Below, in pieces: positions 1-11,600 of a DNA stretch of 64,000 nt (the first letter of the stretch is position 1; each line of letters begins with the position of its first letter). The stretch lies in contig NC_031770.1 in assembly GCF_001522545.3 (NCBI RefSeq), forward strand, positions 16,718,751 to 16,782,750. Direction: 5' to 3'. The notes beneath the pieces are model-generated. The model did not search any database. It saw only the letters and a program-made list of their open reading frames with translations, and was not told where the DNA came from. A program made the translations under genes and the position numbers. This stretch comes from Parus major. Taxonomy: Eukaryota > Chordata > Aves > Passeriformes > Paridae.

Positions 1-3000
1 TGACTTGACATCCTAAAGCTGTACTTGGCTGCTGCTGTTGTTTGGCAAACCTTGGTCCCAGTGCCAAGTTTGGCACCAACCTAAGTGAGTTATAAAGGTT
101 TGGGATTTTTAAAATTAAATTATCACTAGATTCTAAAATGGTCTGCTGTTCTTGGGGCAGTGTTTAGGCACAAAGTGTCTACATTTCTGATGTAAATGTC
201 CTAATAGTGTTACCAACTCAGTCCATCAGTGTCAAGATACAGATGGTAGCTACTTTTTAAAGTTGTGTATTGAAAAGAAGGGAGATGGTCTGTGGTTGGT
301 CAAAGTGGGGATTGTCATGGGCTCTTCTGAAAAGGTTTAATTTGGCTCAGTTCCAATGCTGAGTATTTCTTGCCAATGTCTTTTACATCTAGTCATACAA
401 AGAAAATGAAAAATCAAGAGGATTCCCTCAGTTTTCAGTGGGTGAACAAGATGGGAAGCAAGAAAAAATTTTCCCAAACTGGCTTTTTACCAAAGACTTA
501 ACAGTTCCTTTTAAGGCTGTAAATTTCTTGATTCTGTAGGCTGTTGCTGGGTAGGAGGTGATGGATAGAGGGTAAAAAGGGAAAAGTCGGTGTTTTAGAG
601 GAACTGGGTGGGGCCAGTTCAAAGTTCTTGACAAACAGGCTAAAGATCACTTAAATTGTTTATCTTAGGAGATAGTTTTGGGAAATGAGGCTTCTTTTAC
701 ATGCTATCTTGGAATCTTGAGGGACAGGTAGTATGTTTAATCAATACTGTCACAACATGTATTTGCATGACCAGAAGAGCATGTTTTTAAGTCAGTCTTT
801 ATGAGGACCTACCAGGAGTTAATATTTATTTAAACACCATGGAAATGGTCAATGAGACTGTTGAAACTGATACATCAGGAGATATATTCAAGTCAGTCTG
901 TGTATATAATCTTAGTTAAAAACATGTGCAATAGAAATGGATGTAATTTTCCAAGATATGGCAGAGGAGGGGTGGTTCTGGATGTTGGAAGAGCTCAGGC
1001 AAACCTTACAGTCCCAGCCCAGTCTGCAGGATACCTGGTAATCAGCATCTTCCATTGCTCAGGGCCTTCCTCGGGTTGTTGGTTGTCACGGTGATGCTGA
1101 AAGTCAAGGACCTTTGGAAATTGCCTCCCTTTTATAGCTGGATCCCAGTTGAACTCTGTCATTCTATAACTGTGTTTTCTAACATCTACGTTGTAGAGCT
1201 TGCTGTCCTGGATCTCAGTGAATATTATTCTCATGTCCTACTGATAAACTCTTCATTGCAGAAGATGTGGAGCAGCTGCTGCAGCTGGGCTGTGCTGCTG
1301 CTCTGGCTGTGGCAGCTGCAAGCTGTTACTTTCTCTGAGATGCATAATTTTGCTATCATTGTTACTCAGTGATGGGCACCACCTTCTCCTCCTTCTCAGC
1401 CTGTTTTAGAGCTGTCACCTGTGTGACATTTTCACTTCTCTTTGTGACTGCAGGTCTCTCCCTCAGCTGCTCAAGCACAGTAGGGTTGGAAGGGATCTCC
1501 CATCATCATCTGATATTTACCATCTTTAATGTAACTTTTCATCACCAACCAGCTGGAGCCACTTAAGCCTCCAGCTATTCCCTGAACAACATCAACTCAG
1601 CAATAAAGTTGTCTGTGCTAATGTGCTCTAAGTATGCTGAACTGCTTTCCCTTGCAGAGTCTCTGGAATTGTCCTGCTGACACAGGCAGAGGGAAAAAAA
1701 GTACTGAGGGAGTGGGTACAGAAAGAGGAGTGTAAGGGATTCTGGAAGTGTTCAGGCTACCTGCAGGGAAGGATACTGCTGGAATGAACAGGGATGCAGG
1801 AGGCTTGAAAACACAAACAGCTTTTAACCCTACTCTGGATGCTGATGGAATCCACAAATTGAGATAGTCAGGAGGGGTGGCTTTCTGGGCAGTCTGAAGG
1901 CTGCTTGCCCACCACTTTTTAAGCAGGAAGTTTAAAATTTTTTTTAAAAAAATTACATCTGTATTGAAGGTAAATTTTCTGTTATTTGACATTTTTTCCT
2001 CAGTCCTGTTATTGTGAAACCTGTTAGACTCTACACAGCCCAGTAAGCCCTTTGATACTGCAGAACCAGCCCCAAAAGCCCCCTGAGGAAAAAAATGCAT
2101 CCTGACTGGATCTAGGGGTGTCTGTCACTGCCAGGAAGCCTTGTAGTTGGGGAAGTTGAGAATCAGAATCGTACACAGCTTTTAGACTGAAATCTTTCTC
2201 TCTGCCAGTGCCAGGCCAATTCTGCTGGGTAATCTTTGCTCCACTAATGAGAGAAGCTCTGCTTGGCTCTCAGCCCCAGGCTGACACTGCAGTGTAGGAA
2301 GCAGAGAGGGGTCCAAGGAGCCCAGAGCTGATGGAGTTGGTTTATCAAGGAGTTTATGGGGTAAGTGAAAAATCCTTCACTTGTTCAGAGTGAGTGATGA
2401 CAGAAATGCGGCCAGTGTTTGGATTCTCAGAGGTGAGAACCTTTTTTATATCCTACTCTTACTTTCCATCCTGTTAGCTGTATGGGAGTGAATGTCTCAG
2501 TCACAGAGCCAGTTAATGTGTTCCACCTCCCAAAGGTGAGGCACTCAGAAAACTGGGATTGGTGAAGAGAGGAGGAGGTGACCACCATGCCCAGGAGTTC
2601 AATCCTGTTGGACTCTGGAAGTTCAGGACGTGGGAGGTGCAGTGCCTTATAAATGCTGTGTCCCCAGAGGGACAGTGCAGTCTACTGTGGATGTGATGTC
2701 TGATGATCAGGAGGCCTTTGTGCAGCAGAGAAAGGAAATCCACTGCTTGTCACCTTTTTTCTTTTGTTTTCACCCTAAAGCCTGTTATTAAAGAGATGAG
2801 TAAGTGATACTCAACAAAGCTAGAGATTGGGGTATCTCCCTATCCTGGCAGCTCCATGTGTGCTTGAGATATTTTTGGAGGCAGCATTGCTGAGTGAGGC
2901 CTTAAAATTTGCTTTGGTTGTTCTGTTACATGGGGGGAAAACAAAATCTTTCAGAGATTTCAATGCTCTTCTCAGGAACTCTGGAGTCAGGGGAGCATTT

Positions 3001-6000
3001 GTGAAGCTGTGGTGGCAAAATTACACGAAATCTTCACAAGAAGATTTGCCCACACAAATCTCAAAATACAAGGAAGGGGAACATATTGCATACCAGTGAC
3101 AGCTTTCAAGTAATCTTTAAATAAATTACTTTTAAAAAAATAAAAACAAAAGCACTCTTTGAGGACTTTTACAAAATAACTTGCAAGCTGAAAATGTGAC
3201 AGCTATAGAATTTATTGGTTCACTTAGGGAAGGAATTGGGTGCTGCACCTTCAGGGCAAGTATATAGGGAAGTCACAAGTCCACAGCAGTGGTAGGCAAA
3301 TGAGAAGACTCCAGAAGAGAGGGATTCTGACAGCCAAAAATGCAAATTCCTTCCTTGAAAAGGAAGGAATAGAGTTGCAAAAGGCTTCAAAGATGGTGGC
3401 ACATTTAGCATGGTTTAAACAATTAATGTTGATTAGAGCATCTGGGTTTCGTGTGTTCCCAAGCACTCTGTGAGGAAAGCCAGAGGACAATAAGAGAAGG
3501 GGAATGCATCAAAATTACTGCAATTTCTTGGTGCATTACTTTTCACTTTTATGATTTTTTTTTTTCATTAGAGGTGAACTACATAACCATAGTCATGCCT
3601 TTTACATATTTGACTAGCATAAAGGGAGAAGAGTTCAGGTCTGAAGGCAGAGCCTGGCAGGGACATCACTCAGGGGCTGAGCACTGCAGGATCCAGCACA
3701 GCCTGGCCCTGAAGCCCTGAGCACCACCAGGAAATCAGGGGTTTTTCATTGTGTAATAATTAAATTTTATGTATCTGCTGAAGGACAGCTTCATTGCCAT
3801 GAAGTCATTGCTTTTCCTCAGTGTCAACCTGCAACCTTTAGAGAAATAAGTCAATAAGAAATAAGTCAATAAAAGGACCAAATTTATCTTTTATGTTACT
3901 CTAAAGGCAAAAGGGTTTGTGCTTTGTTTACTGGACACAAATCATGAAGGTTTCCCTGTGTGCTCTCAGCTATCAGAAAGAAAAACATTGCACATGCTCA
4001 AGCCCTGAGTGTTCTCAGCTTCTCTGAAGTCAATACTAGTTTGGGATTTTTCAGTCTGAAATGTTCCCAGCCATCAGATGCAATCGTCTTGTAGTTACTA
4101 CAATCTAGTAAATACTGCCCAGCATTTTTTATGCAACTATGAAAAATACTTTAAGCAATAAAATATAATGTGAATTGCAGGAAATGGCACCTTTTTTAAA
4201 TTATTTTTTTTTACTGGTGATCTGCTGGATAGATGGAATAGCTGAGGCATAGATACTAGATACAGATACTAACAAGTAAGGGCTCTTTTTTGAGCAAGGA
4301 GCTGGATGGCATCTCCAGCTAGTGCAGTTTGGAGCAGGTGTTACAGAGGGATGCAACCATTGCAAGCCTTGAGGGAATTTGGAGCTCTGCTACTGAGTTT
4401 TAGTAACACTAAATTTGCAACAAGTAAGGAAAAGTCCTTTCTAGGGAGAGGTTCCTCACTAGAATTTCAGAAATGGCTACAGGCCTGCTTTAAAGGGAAT
4501 GAAAGTGAAAATGCTCCCATTACAGAATTATCTCAGAAGGGATTTTTAATTGCCAAAGCTCATGCTCCCAGAGGAAAACTTCACTGAAGTGCTGCACAGA
4601 TGCATCACAGCCAGACTGAGATTCTGTATTGCAAACTGTGACTTAAACAGTGTTTTTGTATTTTGTGAAATGCATATAGATTTCATGTTCCAGTTAATTT
4701 CAGTTCTTCCCCTTGAAAATCCCCTTTGGAGCAGCTGAAGCATCACTGAACTGTTAATGGAACTGTTTCCTTCTGAATCTGGAGAACTATTTCCACAAAG
4801 TGATTTTAGTCTTAAAAACAGCTTCAGAAGAGGCAGGAGGTGACTGTTCAGTCTGTTTGTGGTCTTTTAAAGCTTAAATTCATCTTTAAAGGTAGACATA
4901 TGAATATGGACTCACGTTTTTCCTCCAGTCTTCCTAAATCTTCTCCCTCGGCATCCTCTCACTCGCTGGGAAGGTTCTCCTCAGCTCACAGCAGAGCCTG
5001 AGCTGTGTTGTGCATCACTTGTTTCCTTTGGGGTTTTTTTCTCTCTCCATTAGTAGTAGTACTATCAATACCTCAACCCCTGAGTTTGTTGTTTTTCACT
5101 TTTTGTTTTTTTCCTGATTCTCCTCCCCATCCCACTGAGGGAGGAATGAGCAAGCAGCTGTGTGGTACTTGGTTGGCAGCTGAGGCTAAACCATGACACT
5201 TGGCCAAGATGATTTGGGTTATTGGCTGTCAGTAGTACAGTTTAGGTTCCAGAAGACCTGTTCCTCCCTGGGATTTTACTGGGGCTTTATTAACAATCCT
5301 GTGTTAGTGGAGTGTTCATTCTCTTCCCACCACAACAGGGTCTTCTTCAGTTGTTACCCAAAAACAGTGATGCTGGAATGAATGGAAAAATAGTCTGGAG
5401 CTGTGGAGGGAAGGAGAGAGGAGGCAGGTGATGTGGACTGTGCTGCTTGGCATAATGCTCTTTGCCATTGGATAAGCAGGAAAAGCACCTGGCAAGCCTC
5501 AGGACACAGCAGTACAAACGTCCAAGTACTTCAGTATCAAGGATACAGCTTAAAAATAAAATCCTACAGAATACCCCTCTGGAATGCTCAGTCTGGAGTG
5601 TTGCTCAGGTGATTGTGCATTGAGAAGTAAATTATTGCTGGGAAATCCCCCTGCAAAGGCAGCAGCAGGAGTGAATGGCAGGGTGGTTCCACTCCAATGC
5701 TCAATATTGAGCTGTGTCATGGTAAAGGTATAAAATAGCTGGAGCTGATGAAGAAGGAAAATAAGGTCTGTGGGAACCAAGGTACAAATGGTGATGTGTG
5801 TGTGTTTACACTCTGCCAGCTTCAGGAAAAATACAATGGACCCATTAGGAGAAAATGTTCCTGTGTATGACCTCTGTTCCCAAACATGCAAAGTTCTGTT
5901 TAAAATGAAAAACTGATCAAAGATCTTTCCAAGGTCTCAGGATATAATGGAATTGGTGAGATGGCAGTTTGTGTGGGATAGAGACAAAAGGTTCACTGGC

Positions 6001-8804
6001 AGTGTTGGACCAAGACAGCAAGAAGGAAAATTGCATCCTTAATTTTTTTTTTCTTACAAGAAATGACTGATATCACTGTAGTTTCCCAGCCTCTCTGTCT
6101 TATGGTGTGTTTTTCTTAGAAAAGAATGGAAATGAGTGGAGTTTCCCTACATGATCCATCCATACCCACATTTCTCTTACATTTGTCCAAAGAAAATCCA
6201 TGCATGAACACAAAGTAGATCATGGCAATAGATTTTGATTAGAGGATCTGATCCTTTTGTTCTCATTCAAAACCAAAGTTTTGCTTGTGCAAGGACTACT
6301 GTTTAAAAGGAATCTTCCATACTCAGGTTAAATATTCCTAGCAAACTACATAGGGGATTTCACAAGAAACTTAGGGTATTTCCACTATTTGTATCAGCAT
6401 GTGCTTTTTTCTTAGTCTAGCAAAGGAATTTAATTCATGATAGGCTTTCAATCCATAAATCTGAACTCTTACTTAAGTGCACAATTAACAATTTCCACTT
6501 CTCTCAAGTGCAAAAAAGATGCAGATGAGAGAACCTACTGTCTGTGGACAGCCAGATGTACCCTGTGTGTTTAGTGTGCTTTGCCCATAGACCAAAATAT
6601 GTATTGAGCATGCACAGATACTGTGTCATGTTCCAAAAAAACTGTTAAAATGTCAAGTGGTGATGGTAGGGCACAATCAAACACCAATAGTTGTTGGGGG
6701 AAAAGGGAAAATCTGCATCTGCTGCTTCAGTTCTGCCAAATGTGCAGGTGGTGCATGTTAGTGATGGTTTTGCTCAAGTGCATTCATTCTTCTAAGGGAT
6801 TTTATTAAATGATTCCTCTGCTTATTTTGTTTTACTCCAGTGACTGAGTGGCGCTGGACCTCAGCTCTTGGTGTTACATTCAGAATTTCCTGAAGGGCAA
6901 AAATAACCATCCTTCAAATAATGACCCAGTAAAAAAAATAAGCATTTTACCTTCTAGCACAGGCCTGAGAATGATACTGCTACATTTCTAAGGGGCTGAC
7001 CCCAAAACCTGCTGCTAAAATTTCAGGACAAAAAGAAAGAAAAGGAAATGTTTTTGCGGTTTGAGTTGTTTCCTGCCATGAGGCAATGTCTCTGTGTGCT
7101 ACAAACACAGAATTCATCAAAGTTAGCAGAAAATGGTACTGTGAGCTCCTAACCCTGCCCATGTATTCAGAACAGAGAGGTACAGATGGTACCATCCCAT
7201 GGCTAGGGGAGTTTGAGGGGAAAAAAGGCTTTGGGGAGTTGATAAAGTGAGAGTTGTTGCTGACAGGAGCCTGGAAATATTATTTGTTAAGTGAATGTTG
7301 GTGCTGCTACACAGTGGGGTGTGTTTGGGGGGTTATACCTTGCTGCAGAACAGATGCCATCTTCATCTGCCTGAAAGTCTGCTCTGACCATGGAGTGATG
7401 GAGGAGTAGCTCAGGAGTGGTGCTGAGGAAAAGGAGACATCCTCTTTTCCTGTGACTGGAAGAAATCATCTTGGGAACAGGAAAAAGTAATGAGCTAAAG
7501 ATGCCAGGGGTCATGCTGGTAGCCCTAAAGGAAACCTACAGCTCCAGGAGGGACTGGCACCATCTCAGCTTTCCTATCTTGGTTAGGCCTCCAACTCTAA
7601 ACTGCCCAGCCTAGACAAAGCACTGGAGTGAAACAGCATCTCCAGAGGATGAAGGCTTCATCTGTCTGACTGTGGCTTGACAAGAGGGGGCCATATTTGC
7701 TCAAGAAGAGCCTTTGGGCTGCTTTTTATCCTAAGGAATTTGTTCCAATTCCCTGGCTGCTGTGCTGCTGGTGGGTGGTCTGGGTGCTGTTGTAAGGATG
7801 TTTTAATCATTTAACTTGAAATGAGTGAGATTACAAAGGGAAAGAGGCTCATTACACAAGGAGTGCACTCCTGTGGATGCACCTGCGGAGAAATTCCCTT
7901 CTGAAAAATCCAGGAACCTGGGGTAGAATTTTCCGCTGGGAGGTGGGTGCTTCTCTCCTATGACCCTCTCCACCCCATTCAGAAGCTGGTAAGCTCCCTC
8001 AGTTCAGAGGATGTCCAGGAGCTGTGTGGACACCTTGTTTAAGGGTCTGTCTTGTTCCTATTCCCCTTTCTCAGCTGGGTTTTCTTGCCTTCCTGTGCTC
8101 ACCACCACTCTCCTCAGAAGCAGCAATCCCTTAATTATTGCTGTGCAGTTTGCAGGTCTGCCTCCACGTCACCTTTATGCCAGCACACGACCCACCACAC
8201 CTGATCTCCCACCACCACCTCCACACCCACGAGTTTCAGTACAAACAAAGCCAAGGTGCTGCTGCAGCTGGGGGTGCCTGGGGTGTGGTGATTCCTGCCT
8301 GGCTGCTGGAGTGAGCTGCTGCCTGGATAAGTCACAGGCTGCCACTGCCAAGCCCCACGCGGCGTTTTGAACTTTATCGAGGCTTCTCAGGCTGCTGAGC
8401 TGGCAGCAGGCAGGAGTGTTCCAGCAGCTGGGCTTCTCCTGTCACTGAGTGTCTGTCTCCAGCGAATGTAGGCCAAGAAAAGCAGATGGGTTCTCCCACC
8501 ACTCTCCCACAACCTCTTGAGGGACAGATAAGCAGTTTACTGGCTCTTTCCTACTCTGAGCAGTGTCAGGATGTGCAGAGACTGAGAGCCTCACCAGGAA
8601 AGTGCTCCAGCAGAGGTGGAGCCTGATCTTCCCCACAGGTGGCTGCTGGTGCCTGCTGATTGCTGGATTTCTGTGTGTGTGCCTGGCCAGGTTTCTTGTA
8701 TCAAGAACCAACAGTTCACAGTGAAACTTCAGAAAGAAGCTAACAAAACACCCAAGCATTTCCCTAGTCCCTTCCGTATGGAAGGAGCTGAGAGACAGGG
8801 TGGG
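1..8804. other. Intergenic flank, no gene recognised
   Basis: I see no supportable exon here. Open frames are short, overlap on both strands and resemble no protein I know. Small structures visible: a 16-bp palindrome at 61-76 (GTGCCAA, 2-nt spacer, TTGGCAC), a perfect 15-bp direct duplication at 3842-3871 (AGAAATAAGTCAATA twice), a CTG-rich run around 1268-1325, and several poly-T/A tracts. In mammals the 3' end of ENAH lies upstream of LBR in this orientation, so part of this flank could be a neighbouring 3' UTR or intron, but no ENAH coding exon was recognised. Confidence 0.6.
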
Positions 8805-8894
8805 ATTTTTGGGATGTCCTGTGCAGGACCAGGAGCTGGACTCAGTGATCCTGATGGATACCTTCCAACTCAGCTTATTCCATGCTTCTGGGAT
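8805..8894 (+). mobile_element. CR1 LINE 3'-end fragment
   Basis: The stretch contains the wording typical of avian CR1 tails: a GGACCAGGAGCTGGACTC block, then GATCCTGATGG, then CCTTCCAACTCAG, ending in a degraded ATTC/CTTCTG tail. It lies in sense orientation and keeps only about 90 bp, as usual for 5'-truncated CR1 copies. Assignment is from memory of the family and was not checked by search. Exact ends are uncertain by about 20 bp. Confidence 0.75.
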
Positions 8895-11040
8895 ACTTCA
8901 GGCTGCCTGAGCACCAGCATGTCTCTGAGGATTCAGGCAGCACAAACTGTAGGAAGGGTGCTGCAAACATTGCTGTTTCTCAAGGTTTCTGTCACTCATT
9001 GTCCATCTGCCAGAGAGGGTTAAATGCAGTGAGCAGCATCTGTCATGCCCAGCCTTTCTGCTGTACCTTCACTCTTTGCCATGCTATGGTTTCTGCACCA
9101 AACCCAAGAGAATTCAGTCCCCTGACAGGGGGAACAGTGATATGGCACTTAGGCCTTTTTTTCCAATCACCACCTTCTGATTTAAGCAATTCTGGAAAGC
9201 TGCTGAGTAGGTGATGTACCAAGTAACAAAAACTCTTAATCTTAACTTGTTTATGTATTTCATAACAAATTCCCTGCAGTGGCACCTGCTGGCAAGGTTA
9301 ACAAGTGCATCGTTTGCAGGGATGTGATGCAGGGCGGGACTGCTGGGTGTTAACACAGGCACCAAGGAGTGTTCTGCTGACCTACTTAAAATGCCATATC
9401 AAGGGCGTTTAAATCTCTGAGTGAGCAGGCCTGACCTTAACAGCTGACCTTGTTTTGAGATGAAGGTTAGATGAGGCTTGGGTTTGTTCCAGCTGGAATT
9501 TCCCTGCAGTCCATTTTATGAGTTTGATTCTTTGCTTTAAATATCATGGACTAAACCCACTGATTCTTATTTACTTTAAGAATTTGCTTTCCTTGAATCA
9601 ATGTCAGTCCTAGAACATCTCAGCCCAACTGAAGCCACTTTTCTTTGATGTCTGCCACAAATGAGAAATGGCAGATGTGTTTCCCTAGTCAGGCTGGTTA
9701 ATTTCAATGCTCTTCACTGGGATACTGTCCAAGGAAGGAATATGTCCCAGGACAGGAGGAACGTAATCAAGAGGAAGGGACTGAAGGGTCCTGAGCACAT
9801 CTCCAGCTGTGTAAGCGTTTTCCTGGCACTCATCCAGATGTGTGCTCTTTCTGAGGTCACCTTAAGTCGCTGATGTGCATGTGTGGAAGAGAGAACGGAT
9901 GTCATGCAAATCACACTCGAATTAAGATTGCTGTGAAAACCCATCAAACACCGTGCAAGCCTGGGGAATTGTCCTTCACCACCAGGGACAGACCTTGTTC
10001 TAAGTGCTGTAAGAAGTCACTTTGGAAACAAAGATTCAGTGATTTGAACTAAACAAGAAAAGCTCTGCTTTAGTCACCCCCAAGCCTCCCCACCAGGAAA
10101 GATACGGAGTCATCTGAATCTCACACGTTATGTGAAAGAACACAGCGTTTGCTTTTAAAGCAGAAGGGACTCACTGTTCTCCAGGTGATGTAAAAGGCTG
10201 CATTTGATGCATTCAGTTCAGTTAGCACACCTCTTTATATGCAAAATCACTGCCAAATGAGAAAGAGTTGTAATAGAAACTTAAAAATCCTCGTAGCTCA
10301 TTTTATTGTATAATTCAAAGCAGCAGTCTGGTACGGCTGTCTTTGAAGGCCTAAATTATATGTTTGGTTTCAAGCTGCATATTTTATCTAAAGTGGCACT
10401 AAATGTATTTTAAATAATAAGTAATTATTATAGTAGTAAATAAGTAATTACAAAAAAAGGGGGGAAAAAGCAATCATCTGAAATACATATTTTTTCCCCT
10501 GGGAAAATTTTAACTTGGCATAGTAGTCCTGCACAGATGCTCTTTGGGTTCAGTGTTTCAGATCTCTGTAGAAGATATCTACCTTTGTTTTATAATTATA
10601 GGGTGAAACACTAAATTAGCTAGATGGGCCTGCTGCTGTAGTGCATAACAGTACCACTTACCTTCTTTCTGCAGAGTTTCAGGTGCCATTTGGTACAGGT
10701 AACTTATCCTCTACAGCAGGAAACACGAGAGAAATGACACAGCAAAGCACTGCTGGACCTTTATGAAGCCTGTTGTGCACTGCAAACCAAACTCTTTTCA
10801 GTGTAATGTTTTAGAGCTGCAACAGCATAAACCCAGCACAGCTCAGACTATTTTAATAGAGAGCAATTGTTGTCTGAGCAGTGTCTGAGGTTTTCATTAA
10901 GGCAACTCAACAGGACCGACGTTCTGATACAGTATATTACACTCTGGGAACACTACAAAGGATCTGCTCGGGAACGGAAGAACAAAAGGCATAAAGCAGC
11001 TTAAGGCTGACCTAAATAATCCAATGTATTCCTTTTTAAA
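8895..11040. other. Intergenic, possible AT-rich conserved non-coding segment
   Basis: No exon is supportable. The part from about 10240 to 10620 is AT-rich, little interrupted by simple repeats, and dense in TAATTA/AATTATTA-type homeodomain core motifs (around 10417-10455). It has the look of conserved non-coding DNA, but conservation cannot be judged from one sequence. Confidence 0.4.
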
Positions 11041-11600
11041 AACTCTTGCCCTGCCATCTGGGGGGTCGATTCCCGACAGATTACTTGAAACTTCCTTTTG
11101 TTCGGGAAGCCCCTGGCTGCAGGGCGGGTACGAGCAGGGCGAGAGCAGCGCTCAGGAAACCATCGGGGACACAGGGACCGCCGCTGCCAGCGCTGGCATC
11201 GGCCACAAAACACAAAAAAGTCCAATAAAAACCCGAACAAAACCCCTTGCCGCTCGCCCCACACCTCTCAGGTGCCACCAGCTTGTCCGGGGGGCCAGCA
11301 GGGGCCGGATGAAGTTGCAAGCGGCGCTGCAGAGGCTCGGCCCCGGAGAAGTCATTTCCTGCAGAGCGGGGCTGAGCCGCGCTCCGGGTCTGGCCCCTCC
11401 TGCAAACTCCAGCCGTGAACTCGCTCTGAACCTCACTCGCAGTTTCATACTCAGCGTCTCTTCTGGTTTTCAGTAGCAAAGCTCTCCTGGATAATCCGAG
11501 GGCTGGGGAAGAGGCTCTGAATTCCGGCAGCCCAGGGGGAGGAATGGATGAGGAGTCCTGGAGGTACGGCTGGTGCCAGTACCTCGGGTTAGCTGTGCTT
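11041..11600. promoter_or_regulatory. Isolated GC- and CpG-rich island
   Basis: Base composition changes sharply from the AT-rich surroundings to a GC-rich block with many CpG dinucleotides, densest at about 11100-11420. Because of this, open frames run through it in several overlapping frames on both strands, a composition effect rather than proof of coding. It could be a CpG-island promoter of an unannotated or non-coding transcript, an enhancer, or part of an unrecognised repeat. No splice-consistent exon chain or known protein was seen. Confidence 0.45.

Noticed and set aside
1470..1560. Possible CR1 fragment (GTTGGAAGGGATCTC)
   Set aside because: Only one short motif matches. The flanking sequence does not follow the CR1 order.
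4285..4345. Possible CR1 tail (GAGCTGGATGGCATCTCCAG)
   Set aside because: A single CR1-like phrase without the following CTTCCAACC block or terminal ATTC repeat.
11024..11479. Overlapping open frames of 98-150 codons on both strands
   Set aside because: Several frames on both strands are open at once because of high GC. No known protein resembles any of them.
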